From contig BSDZ01000079.1 in NCBI GenBank assembly GCA_030268105.1, forward strand, positions 3,772,001-3,836,000: a stretch of DNA of 64,000 nt, given 5' to 3'. Positions within the stretch are counted from its first letter, which is position 1. Each line of letters opens with the position of its first letter. Of this stretch, positions 21,746 to 41,134 are shown one piece after another. The stretch comes from Volvox africanus (lineage: Eukaryota > Chlorophyta > Chlorophyceae > Chlamydomonadales > Volvocaceae). The notes under the pieces were generated by a model. It did no database searches. It had not been told where the DNA came from and was given only the letters and a program-made list of their open reading frames with translations. A program made the translations under genes and the position numbers.

Positions 21746-24675
21746 TCACAGCGCCGCTGCGACCACCGCATCATTCCGTGCGGCCTGATCCTCCTCAGCC
21801 TGCCGCCGGTACCGCTCGAAATCTGGAGGTGGCCCGTGCTTACCCCACTCCAGCAGCAGCTCCGCGTGTCTCAGTACTGGGTGCTGGTCATGGTAACGTT
21901 GCCACAGCGCGGCCATTGCTGCGTAGAAGCGGCAATGGTACTCATCCACCAAGGACTGAGGAACGATCACCATACCCTGTTCCGAAGAACCACCACCACC
22001 ACCATGGGTGCGTGGTGCTCCAATCGGCGTGCCCGCATGATGATTGGCCCCACCCTGCGGTGACCAATATCGCCAATGCCGCTGGCGCGATCCTGCTAAG
22101 GCAGTGGGAGCCGCAACCAGCCCAGTGGTGCGGGACTCTCCCGGAGCATCCCCACCCTCACCAGCGGGGGCAGCACACGACTGCAGCCCCGTCAGCTGTC
22201 GGCGCCGTTCCACCTCCCACCCAGCGGGCGGCTGCAGCGGGCGGCCAGTCACGTAGATAAGCGGATTGCGCAGGGGCAGCGTGGTGAGGCCCCAGCGGCC
22301 GGCCAGGATGAAGGGAACCGGGAATCCCAACCGCTTATAAGTGGCGCGTTGCATCTCGGGGGCGGAGATGAGGTTGCGCAGCTGCGGAGGGGAAAATAGA
22401 GGGGCAGCAAGGAGGTGCATCTCAGGGACGGGCTAATACGTCACCGCAGCAAGCTTGTATGACTAAACGTGGCAGAGGCAGGGTAAAGGAGCACTTTTAT
22501 GGCACTAGTATGCGCGCATTGCGATTTTAGCACCTGGGCAGATGTGCGTGCGTGTGTGTGTGTGTGTGTGTGTGTGTAAGGGGGAAAGAGAGTACCTTGG
22601 CAGCATTCTTGCAACTACGAGGCCCAGCTGACGCCCCTTTAAACCCACACCATGCCCACATTTTCATTTTATCGCCAAGAAGGCCTGCACTGGGCAAGCC
22701 AACCTCCACGTCTGCTTTCCACTTCCGGCTCAGCTACAGTCGGCAGTTCAGCGCAAATACCTAAACTAAAATCAGAATCTTTCCCTTCGCACGGAGTCCG
22801 CACCCGCAGTTTTCCTCTCCAATAACACACACACAAACAAGTCGATCTCTGTACTTAAAGAGAGGTGCGCCGATGCTTTAAACTACCCTCCTTATCACCT
22901 GCAGCGTTTCGCCTAGAGCCAGAACCGGCACCAGCCACGCGCCCTCCTCCAGCGCCAGTCGCACAAAGCCCTGGTGGCCGGCAAATATTACCAGCTGATG
23001 CCGCGGCTGCAGCTGCCGACCCGTGGGTCTCGGCACAGGAGCAGTTACTTCTGCTGCTACGGCCGCAATCACCGGTGCACCTGCGGGGCATACCTCGGGA
23101 TCTGTCACGGTGTTCGGGGCCACTGATGTTGCGGGAGCCGCTGCATCCGCAGGTTTAGATAGAGGTAGGGCGCCTCCAAGATTCAGTTTCAGCGTTGCTG
23201 CGGTAGCGGTGAAGGCTGCAGCCGCGGCCGCTGCGGGCGTTCCCCTTCGCGGGAAGGCCCTATCCGCGTACACCAGCTCCGCTTGGCCCCCGGGGCACAG
23301 CAGCACGGCGCCCGTGTCCCGCAGGGCTCGGCGAAAAGTGGCCCGGGTTACCTACAACACAGGTGCGAGGCCGGGACAAGGCGCACGGCAGGATGATTGA
23401 CAATCATAATTAAATATAACCTGGTGCCACTTATGTGACACTGCCAAGCTCGCAGGCCATAAGGCCATTGCCAGCGGTCCACCCGGAAAAAGCAGCAATG
23501 AACCGGCAAGCCAAGCGGTACCGACTCTGTTATATGCCGACCCTACACCCCATCCCAAGCGCACAATTTAACTACGCAGTTGGGCACCGCCGAGTCCACC
23601 GGTGCCAGCCATTATGCATCTCATGCACGTGAACCTGTTAATCGGGAGAGTGCACCGGCCGCTCTTCCTCACCGGGACCAAAACACAGCATTACCTGTCG
23701 GAATCCTGCCCACCCGGCGATTTCCCTCAGGCCAGGCATGTAATGCACGATGGAGGCGGTGAGGGTCACAAGGGTGAGGCCCGGGAAGGCCGCCTGGATC
23801 GAGGGCATCAGCGGCAGGAAGCCCGCGCCGGTGGGATATAACCCGTGGGGATGGAAGCCCAGTACATAGCGCCGGGTCTGGCCTGGTGAATTCATGGACG
23901 TCCCCATATCTTGCTGCTGTTGTTGGTGGTGGTGGTGGTGCTGCTGCTTATCGCACGTGCCCTCCAGCTCGTCTGCAACCTGGTGCGCGGTCCCCGGAAA
24001 ATCGCGAATCACTACTAGCCGGCCCGCCCACCAGGCCAAGCTGCCTTCCACCTCGCGACTGAACCAGCGGCAAAGCCACTCCCAACGGCGGCATCCTGCA
24101 GGTAGTTGGATTGGACAGCGCGGGAAGCCCGGGTCAAAGCCCCGCACCAATCCTCAGTTCCGTGAAGGGACCGGGTGCGGTCGACGCACTCCTGCACGAG
24201 TGCTCGAACAGCTCGCTCCATTCTCCGTACTGCATCCTCCATGGCCAGCCCACGTCAGTATTCTTTCGCTTCATCGCTCCGTTTTCTTTACACTACCGCC
24301 AATCTCCCCAAGTGTAGCAGTATATGGTGTGCGACATGAACACGTGCCGCCCAGGTGGAAATAAAGACGTTCTCCCAGCCTAAATACAGAAGACTAAACA
24401 ACCTCCGGAAACTTTAATCATCCAGAGAGATGCCTTTCCGCAGACCCGGACGCTCCAACAGCCGCTCTGACACGCTATTCCTAGACCACCTTGGCATGAC
24501 ACGTAGACACCACCTCACCAGAATGAGCGGGATGGCCCCGCAACGTGATTGCAAAGTATGGTAGCAGCACGGCAAGTACCACCGCAGTGGCCTGTCCCGG
24601 CGGCAGCAGCGTGAATACTGCTGCCATGCAAGAGCAGCTCACGTGCAGTGGGAGGTACATCATCACCACCGGCAT
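21746..24675 (-). CDS. Type 2 diacylglycerol acyltransferase (DGAT2 family), 4 exons
   Basis: Exons are 24675-24519, 24095-23695, 23351-22899 and 22381-21746, in consistent phase, giving about 548 residues. DGAT2 enzymes acylate diacylglycerol with acyl-CoA to make triacylglycerol in the endoplasmic reticulum and at lipid droplets. Residues 1-52 hold hydrophobic segments, the expected hairpin anchor. FHPHG (about 133-137) is the diagnostic acyltransferase motif, followed by LTASIVHYMPGLREIAGW, CPGGQAE (205-211), GFVRLALEEGAWLVPVLALGE and PVPFILAGRWG (358-368). Low-complexity inserts interrupt it: a His/Gln run before HPHG, about 85 residues after CPGGQ, and another before the C-terminus, making it longer than typical 320-400 residue relatives. 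The ATG at 24675 is the first in the membrane exon; that frame stays open upstream, so an additional 5' exon is possible. Chlamydomonas has several DGTT paralogues; I cannot say which one this matches. Confidence 0.9.
22551..22577. repeat. (TG)n microsatellite in a DGAT2 intron
   Basis: A run of about 13 TG units lies in the intron between the CPGGQ exon and the last exon. Confidence 0.9.
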
Positions 24676-25142
24676 TACCAGTCCTGACCGGAGGGAAGGG
24701 AGGGTATAGGAGATAAAGGATGTGAATGCAGGGAATACTTGAGCCAGCCCAACAGGGGAACACGAGGACCAAATTGTTACGGGGGGTAAGTTCCCGGTGG
24801 CGTCCTTGGTTCGCACGTCTTGGCGGAGAGGACTGACAGTGCGGCGATGCAAGAAAACGTCCGATGGCCGTGATGCCAAGCGACGTGGGGAGGCAGAGGA
24901 GGGAAGGTGTCCCGGGGTAAAATGAAGGCTGACGGGGGGGGGGCCTGAATACGTGCAGCCATATCAATCGAAAAAGGCAAGGGAGCGCCCCAGATCCGCA
25001 ATCTGGCATGTCCCAGAATGAACATGGTATGGCCTCTGCTACGACGTGAGGACACAGCCCCGGTGCTTGTAACATGATCCGTTTACTTCGGGTGTTCCTT
25101 GGAATAAACCGTGATGGGCTGAAAGCAAGCACTAACAAAGCT

Positions 25143-25172
25143 TAATGGACTAAGGCTTTCCTTAGTCCATTA
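25143..25172. repeat. 13-bp perfect inverted repeat (hairpin)
   Basis: Arms taatggactaagg (25143-25155) and ccttagtccatta (25160-25172) are separated by a 4-base loop. It lies between the DGAT2 gene and the membrane-protein gene upstream of it, in sequence without coding potential. Confidence 0.85.
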
Positions 25173-25374
25173 GCCTTAGGGTTTAGGATTTACCTCAACG
25201 CTATGACCCCGTATATCCATGACTGACACCCATTTTGCAACCGAGCTGTATCATTCCATATCACCGGGAGAACAGACCATCCTGGCCTGGGCATCCATCT
25301 GCGCTACTGGGCACTCCGGACCCTAGCGAGTACTGAAGCCCAGCTTTACCAGCAACATCGTGAGGTCTTCACCG

Positions 25375-25379
25375 TTACA
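25375..25379 (-). terminator. Candidate TGTAA polyadenylation signal of the membrane-protein gene
   Basis: A minus-strand TGTAA lies about 200 bases past the stop at 25576, supporting 25576 as the end of that gene and its separation from DGAT2. Confidence 0.35.
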
Positions 25380-25575
25380 CCATCCACTTCGAGAACCCAC
25401 CTGCAGCCCTGGCAAAGGAGGCCCCCGGGTGATGCAGCATTGGCTGCAGCAGCTTACGAGCCTGGCGATGGTTCTGGTATGTCAGGACTGAAATGCCAAG
25501 AACCTGAGGAGGGTTAGGCGGCGTCACGGGACGCAGGACGGGCCATCAGCTAGTTCGCTTCGATCTTTTATGTTC

Positions 25576-27868
25576 TTAGTCCCCTACCACCGCGCCCTTC
25601 ATAAAATCCCTACCCACCAGCTGTGTTGCCATCATGAGCGCCCCGGCCGCCAGTGCCCAGCAGCGCATACAGTAGCCCATTCCCGCCACCAGCTCCTTAG
25701 CTAGCAGCAACACTGCAACCACGGTGCTGCTGAAAAGGGTCCATCCAATGGCCTGGCGAAGCGCGAAAGCGGGAGGGGCACGAGTGGATGGGGGTGTAAC
25801 GATCATGAATAAGGGGTCTGGCCAAAAATGAGGAATGCCAACGGGCACGGAACATGGAGCAGAGCAGATAAGGTAGGTGCGAGGGCAATTCCAAGCCCGT
25901 CACGCCTTGGATTAGTGTTAATCAACCCTGTCCTACTAAGTTCATTCAGCTGATACTTCTGTATTAACGCATAAAGAAGGGGGTCGACACGGATGCGGCG
26001 TTGGGAAAGGTTTGAACATTGTTCTGGGTCGCTATCCGTGCAGAGATGTAGGTTATACTCACGACCACAGCTGTGCAAGGCGCACGGCTAACCACAGCAT
26101 CATGGGGTAATAGGGTGCGGGAATACTGCACGTGGTTTCAGCTGCGACCCAGCTTGATGCCCAGCCTGCTACCTGCGTGGCTACGAAGACAGATCCGCCC
26201 TGAAAGGGCTGGAAGAAGCGCCACGAGGGTGCCACATCAGCCTCATCTTCCTGGTCAGCTGCCGCCGCTGCGCCAGCAACGTCGGCTGATCCGCCGCTTT
26301 GGACCCTGCTGCTGCTGCTGCTGCCGCCGCCGCCACTGCTGCCGCCATGCATGGCACCCGCTGCCACCGTCGCTGCCGCTGCTGCGGCACTCGCGCCCCC
26401 ACGCAGCACAGCTGCCCCAGCACTGCTGGCCGCCCCGGCGCAGTGGCGCAGATAACCGCCCAGGCCATGGGTGCTGCTTGCGCCGATAGAAATGCAGGAC
26501 AGCGCCAGACAGCAATAGAGGACACTGGGGGAAGGGAGGAGTCGGTTTGGCGGTGAGCGAAGGGTTGGGTGACTTGGATTGCATTTTGTACAAACGGAAG
26601 CTTCACAGAACTTTCCTACCTCGGGGGCGCACCCGAAGTGGAATCAGCAAGCCTTTGCTCACCTCGCGGCGTCTTAGGGGGGTGACCCACATCGCCTGCC
26701 CATCGATCCACACCCCTTTTGCCTCTCCCTATGAGCCCCGGCTCAACCCGCTCCAACGTCCACTTGCTCTCACCCGGTGGCGGTGTCCGGCAGGTGCTCC
26801 AATGCCAGCAGCAGCACAGAACCCGTGACTGACAGAGCCAGGCCCATCACGAACACCAGCAAGCTGGCCAGGGAACCTTCCACCAGCTGCGCGGAGAGAC
26901 CAAGGCGGTAAGGATTGGCAAACAGGCAAACAGGCAAAAGTTTTCGTCAGAGATGACGACATCATCCATAGTGGGAAAGGGTTATGCGTCCTTGTCATCC
27001 GTACAACCTAGGGAGGCACATAATGACGCATGGGACTTGGCGTACTTCAAGGGAGCCCCCACAACCCGGTAATAATAACTCAGCGTGAGGTGGCCTACTG
27101 TTTCTGTGCACCTGCTTCCGATTGCGATGCTCTTCGTCGTGGACTACGGGCTTCCCCGAGGTCGATTCATCAGCCGCAACCATATCTTGGATGTCCTTTT
27201 CCTGCCACGATCTCTGTCGTTTGTGATCTCTGCCATGCTCGCCAAACCGCGCGCCACCTTCAAACACCAACAGCGCCTTCAGCATGAAGAGCTCTCCCCA
27301 GAGGCCTGACACCGCTGCGGCTCCCGAAGCGGCATCAAGATGCGTTAGAGGGATCAAAGGCTTCCGAAGACCCAGGAAATCCAATAACGCATTCCTAAGG
27401 CCAGTCGCGGCGAAGCTGCGGCTGTCAGCCGCGAGGAGCGACAAGTACACCGGGAGTGTGATGCCCGCAGAAAGCGTCCACAGGCCCTAAGACGTCAGTG
27501 GGAGCAATCGAAGTTGCGCGTGGGTTCATTACGTCCCGTCGGCGGGCCCAAGCGACGCAACACCCAAGGCGCCCATTCTTCAAGCGCCGTGTGCTATGCA
27601 CTAGGGAAGGAGCCCTTTCGAATTTGTGACACTTATAATTTGAACAACTTACCCATGCGAAGACCTGAAAAATTGTATGACGATGCCCGCCCATAAGAGG
27701 AAACAGGAACAATGACCGAAGCGTGTTTAGGATTGGTCCCCGCGCCCAGTCGCGACGATGTCTGTATAAGTGTGCAGCATATGTCAGACAAAGGCAAAGA
27801 TGAAGTGTGGATGCCACCACCCGCGAAGCTGCGTTAGCAGCGTGAACAAGCTGCACAAGTAGTTCCAT
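25576..27868 (-). CDS. Multi-pass membrane protein of unknown family, 5 exons
   Basis: Exons are 27868-27653, 27486-27112, 26886-26774, 26524-26063 and 25729-25576. All phases are consistent and the product is about 439 residues. I do not recognise the family. Hydrophobic, helix-length segments include LWTLSAGITLPVYLSLLA (start of exon 2), LLVFVMGLALSVTGSVLLLA (exon 3), VLYCCLALSCISIG (start of exon 4), YYPMMLWLAVRLAQLW (end of exon 4) and TVVAVLLLAKELVAGMG (exon 5), so five or more transmembrane helices are likely. A charged, probably soluble stretch ends exon 2, and a Gly/Ser/Ala-rich acidic linker fills exon 4. The start is the first ATG; a donor at GCATGG|GTAAGT supports exon 1. The end of exon 2 (CAG|GTGCAC) is the least certain junction. 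It is oriented head-to-tail with DGAT2 and could be its N-terminal extension, but the stop and nearby TGTAA argue for a separate gene. Confidence 0.65.
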
Positions 27869-28118
27869 GCTAGTATTCAAAATGTACTTGTATGTGGCCT
27901 ATCCAACGGAAGAAATTTATTCGCGAGCATTTGGGCTGCCAAATGACGGTTCAGAACGCTCAACTGGTCGTACATAGCACCCAAAAACTCTACTCAACAG
28001 TTATGCTGTTCTGACAGTAACCGAAAGAGTACATGAATTAAAAGCGTAATTTGATATTAAAATATATTTGAGGTTGCTGTTTAATGGCTGGACTTCCCTT
28101 AACTTGAGACCTCATTAA

Positions 28119-36727
<8,609 letters not shown>

Positions 36728-39700
36728 GGATCACCGGTCATGGAGATGATACTGATGAATGAAAATCCATAATCAATGCTGATATCACACCGTTGGCATC
36801 ACCAAGATGTGTGCGTGATATAAGACAGGAGGGGGCTGGTAAACGTACAGACTGACGCCACTGCAAAACTCCTTGACCATTTTCTACGAACCATTGGCAG
36901 CTTCGCTGCACCGGACGATGCCCACATCGACGGCCCGCAGAATCCAGTCCAACCTGTTCTCAGTATATGCAGACACCTTGGAAGAGCAATTGGCCGATGG
37001 CAGGGCGAGAAGGCTGAGAAGGCCGAGACAGGACGCATTGCGGGAAGGCCGAGATAGGACAATAACAGGATAACCAAAGAGGCACGGTTATCCGGAAGGT
37101 AACCGGCATGAGTGACTGGAAGGTAGAGCTGTGGATTTGGGATGTACCTCGGTGGTGGTGGAGGTGGTAATGTGGGTGAGGCCAACTGGCGCAGTGAAAC
37201 AAACGAGGCTGTGGACCACCAATTGGGATTGTTTATGGGTATTGAGGGGCTTTCATTCTGCTGGCTGAACCAGTCAGCTCCTTACCCTAACCCTTGACTT
37301 AACCAAGCAAGCTGTTTCGGCCATTGCCATGTGATGCGGACAGGGCTATCCAGCATTTGCTTAGTATGAATGCGGTAGCCGCACTAGGACAAGCACCGAC
37401 ATGGTAAGCTGTGACCTCTCCAAGCGAAGTATCGCCAAGGAGGCACGGCCGTAGATCTGCTTTGACTAACGGATGTTTTCTTTCGTCTTAATTTTATTTA
37501 GCGGTGCCTTGCCAGGGTCAATGTTCGTATTGTTAAGCGAGCAAGGCAAGGCATTCAGACCCTGGACCAACTTCGCCCGCTTGTTCACTAGCCCTGGGCG
37601 ACTTAGCATAAGCGAGAACCTCGGGAGCGGAAGACACCGACGAATGAAAGTTCCCGGGGGGCCGCCTGTTACCTGCCTGAACGTGGTGATGCGTAATATT
37701 GACGGATAGGGAAGGGCTTTTCAATGCATACTGCCGCTTGGCTGTGGGCATGCATTCATGGGTGACTACGTAGGTACTTAGGGATTGAGGCCACAGGTAT
37801 GGTGGCGCCCCGAGTGTTCAGTTGGATATAGAGAAGCCGAATAAAAAGTCGTGCATTATTGTGGGCATGTGGCTGAGGTTGATTTCGGAACCTTTATCTG
37901 ACTACTGATTGTTACTTCGGCTGTGGGAATGAGCTGCTGCAATTGCTGCCGGGAGGTCTATGCACGTATGTGTACCAGGGGAGATGTGTATATGCGCGTG
38001 CGGGATTTTGCAGGTACCGGATTTGCAGGAGGCCGCCGCATGCAAGAGCTGACACCCAAGTATGAATACGTAAGCATCCATCGGGGGCCAGCGATCAGAA
38101 AGAGTGGATACTAAAAAAACCAATACTAGGGCACAATACCCTGGATTTATCGTAAATTGTGTGGGTGATTATGCTCTGTCCTAGTCATCCATTGGTCCAT
38201 TGATTCACACGCCGATTTCCCAACTTTGAGAAAGCTCTCTGTTTTTCTTCTGTGACATATACCTTACATAGGATATAATGCATGGGTGGACATAGGTAAT
38301 GTAGGCATGAATTGGCATCTGGCAGCAAACCGCCTTACCAGCCTTACCACTCGCAAGGAAACGATGAAGCCTTAAAACCCTAAGTAGTAATAATTAAAAG
38401 GCCTGGGATTCTAATCCCCTACATTTAGCGTTGCAATGTGGCAAATATTGGAAAAAAGCACCATCTCAACCATCGCTACTTCCTTGCTTGGCAAAATGTG
38501 ACGACTGAACTGCGTTTAGCGACACGGACCCGGTTTACGCTGGAGTTGGCCAGATTACTAGGGATTATTCGATCCTGATGAGCAACCTAAGCCATTACTT
38601 TGTCCTGGGACCTTGCCACCGGGTCGGCGGGACCAGAGCGTGCATGTCGAACGTAACCTGTACGTTACTAGCAAGTAACCGTGTACGATGTATCGTCCGT
38701 ACCCAATTTGCTTGAGTCCAGACTGCAAGACTGGGCTTGGAGGGCATTAACTGGAGGCGCTTTGTTTCCAAGGTGCTATCATAGCGATTAACGCACCTTG
38801 CTGCAATCAATTGAATTGGCAGTTAAAGCTGCGCTCAGGGAATACGGACGAACTGGAGCACAGATCGTCGAGAACGGTCGAGTAGGGCCTAAAGTACTGG
38901 CCTTGCCTAATACGTCAAAAGACGTATTAGGCAAGACGTCTGTCGAAGGAGCGACACAGAGCGACGTTAAAGCAGGCATCAGCAAACCCTCAGAGTTCCA
39001 AACAAGAACTTCTTAACATCTGGTTATGTCCATGATACGATGGAGAGGCGAACTCCGGTCGGAGTTCCCGGAGTTATCGGAGTTTAAACCTCCGGGTAGG
39101 TCCGGGTCCATAGGGCCCTGCCACGGGCCATATGAATAATAGCATCGCACACATAATATCCACAAGAAAGGCAACAAATTGAAATTCATTCCTGTATTAA
39201 GGCATGGGTTAGCATACCCGTCCGTCTGCAAATGCGTCGGCTGTGCGATTCTGCTCGTACCCTCTCGTCCCCCACGAAAGAATACGGAAGGAGAGGGCTG
39301 GAACAGTCACGGCTTCCAACATGTATAGGTACATAAAAGACACGGTGTTTCCATATTTCCTGGCATCTGCCACGTTTCGACAATTGATGGAAAGGCTAAG
39401 CTTTTACAGGACGGAAAACGGAAATCCGTCCGCGAAGTTTGGCTCATAATAACCTCGTAGCTATGCAGGCAGTTAGATGCCTTCGCTAGAAGAAAACCCA
39501 CAAAAACTGCATTCCACGGCATTTTTTGCTCTGTTGTAGATAGCTTGCCACCACAGAACTTCCCTCTTTCGCGGTTCATCAAGTTGCTTTCCGGTAGCCC
39601 AACACACGGCATAATTCTCTAAGGCAAGCCCTGTACAGGATTAGCTAGCTGACAATCAGGTGTTTTCCAATCTATTTTTTGCGTGAATGACGCGTGTGCA

Positions 39701-40044
39701 TGTGCGTGTGCGTGTGATTCCGTGGATTCGCGATGATAACCCAGTTTATCCAAACGTGGCATGGACGGAACAGGCTAGGAGCTCTGTGCTTGAGGGTTTT
39801 TATGATGATCCACTGACACGGTGTGCGTGTGTGTGTGTGTGTGTGCTAGTGCGGGTGCGTGAGAGAGAGCAATGAGAGGCGATGATTGAGTTCTGCTTTA
39901 AATGAAGGAATGCGTGGCCTCTGATATATCGATATGTGTCGATCCCCTCGGTTCTAATGTAGAGAAAAGAGCGGATGGAACATACCTTCTGTATGTGCAG
40001 TGCAGACATTTACACCGTCTGCCCTCGCTCGCTCCCTTGCTGAT
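36728..40044. other. Intergenic DNA without a recognisable gene
   Basis: Frames of 60-130 codons overlap on both strands without domains or splice patterns. It contains a 15-bp hairpin (38902-38935), GGAGTT/CCGG-rich short repeats near 39045-39110, and a GT/GC alternating tract at 39820-39850. The 3' UTR of the kinase gene should be at its left end, but no clear TGTAA was seen within about 450 bases of the stop. Confidence 0.45.
38902..38935. repeat. 15-bp perfect inverted repeat with AAAA loop
   Basis: cttgcctaatacgtc (38902-38916) pairs exactly with gacgtattaggcaag (38921-38935). It lies in otherwise unannotated DNA. The form resembles a factor-independent terminator hairpin, but there is no following T tract and the genome is eukaryotic, so that role is unlikely. 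Confidence 0.85.
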
Positions 40045-40468
40045 TGCACCGCTGTTGCCGCCTCCAGCTTGATGACTGTTTAAGCTTCCACGAGCCTCTC
40101 CTTCCCCTCCCTCCGCCGTGTGCAGACTATGACGCTACTCAATGAGCTGTACTCCAGGTACGACGCTCTGCTGGACAAGTACTGAGTGTAGAAGGTGGAG
40201 ACTATCGGCGACTGTTACTTTGTGGCGGGGGGCCTTATGCGTGAGGACGAGGACGGCATGACGGCGGTGTGCGACCGGAGCAGCAAGGGGGACCCGCTAC
40301 ACGCGGAGCGAGTGCTCGCGTTCGCGAAGGCCATGCTGATGGCCGCTCAGCAGGTGTTGATGCCCACCAGCGGCCAGCCCGTCGAGGTCCGTGTGGGGCT
40401 ACACACGAGTCCAGTGGTCAGCGGAGTGGTGGGCACCCGCATGCCCCGCTTCTGCCTCTTCGGCGAGG
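40045..40468 (+). pseudogene. Pseudogenised fragment of a class III guanylyl cyclase catalytic exon
   Basis: This block matches 63577-64000 at offset 23532 with only scattered substitutions. It includes about 80 bases of upstream intron, so it is a DNA-level duplication, not a retrocopy. The exon part (40126-40462) keeps the cyclase text (TMTLLNELYSRYDALLDKY, KVETIGDCYFVAGG, VRVGLHTSPVVSGVVG) but carries TGA (40183-40185) and TAG (40189-40191) where the intact copy reads Gly and Tyr. A conserved Gly in LHTGP has become Ser, and the 3' splice donor GT has become GC. No other cyclase exons were found near it. It is dead as a catalytic domain. How far the duplication runs to the right cannot be told, because the intact copy reaches the window edge. 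Confidence 0.93.
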
Positions 40469-40695
40469 AAAAAGGGCGGGAGAGATACAGGATAAACAAG
40501 GCGGAATGGGGAATGGGGAATTCAGTTCGCAAGTTTGATCTAAACTGGACAGTATTTGGTTCTTAATGAGGTTACGGGATGGTGAAGGGTCTGGGGCGCG
40601 GCCCAGTGAGAAGCTGAGGAGCACGGATAGCAAGTCTCTTTAGTCGTGTCCATGTCCACTCTCACTGGCTATCTAAATGACCGTAGCACAGTAGG

Positions 40696-41129
40696 TGTAA
40701 CAGAGGGGTCACCTTGCTATTAGGGATAGCTATAACGGCGAGCTCCGAGTCATTATGCCGTAGGGCACGCGGCGTAAGGGTGACTCCTTGTAGATTACAT
40801 TATAGTAGTAATTACAAAGAGAGAAGAAGAAGAAGAAGTAGCGTAAGAAGTTGTTTGTCCCTAAAATCCAGGCGCCTTAAATAGCGTTGCCTGGCTCGTA
40901 AAGGGGCCTTATGTCTATTCAAAACTGGCGCGCATTCTACAACTGACACCGTCGTACAAATGCTTGCACGCAAGTAGTCCCATGCGACTTGTCCAAGTTC
41001 TATGCATTAGATTTTTAATAACTAATCTATTATAACGCAATTAAGTTATTGTCATAAATAACCGAATTACGACAAGTCAGTTTCACAAGTCATTTTCAAA
41101 GGCGCTTCTGCGCCATTCGCCCTGTTACA
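40696..41129 (-). mobile_element. Solo LTR (434 bp), inverted relative to the 6-kb copy, with perfect 5-bp target-site duplication
   Basis: It begins TGTAACAG and ends CTGTTACA, and is flanked by GTAGG on both sides (40691-40695 and 41130-41134). Its reverse complement aligns with 6055-6433 over the whole length, best in the core around ctggcgcgcattctacaac and aaggcgcttctgcgcc. It is longer than that copy, partly through a GAA-rich tract near 40825-40840. The target duplication differs from that of the other copy, so the two are independent insertions. Confidence 0.9.
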
Positions 41130-41134
41130 GTAGG

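Noticed and set aside
22590..22680. Possible extra DGAT2 exon before a GTACTC donor
   Set aside because: Its phase does not fit either neighbour, while joining 22899 directly to 22381 keeps the frame and the family alignment.
24015..24242. Minus-strand frame starting MEDAVRRMERAV as the N-terminus of DGAT2
   Set aside because: It is out of frame with the HPHG exon, and joining 24519 to 24095 gives a phase-correct family-like N-terminus; this frame lies in the intron.
27085..27309. Plus-strand frame with hydrophobic segments resembling the end of a glycosyltransferase 2 protein
   Set aside because: The minus strand gives a phase-consistent exon chain through the same bases, and the plus frame has no partner exons.
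38902..38935. Factor-independent terminator hairpin
   Set aside because: There is no following T-run and no adjacent gene, and such terminators are not used by nuclear polymerase II genes.
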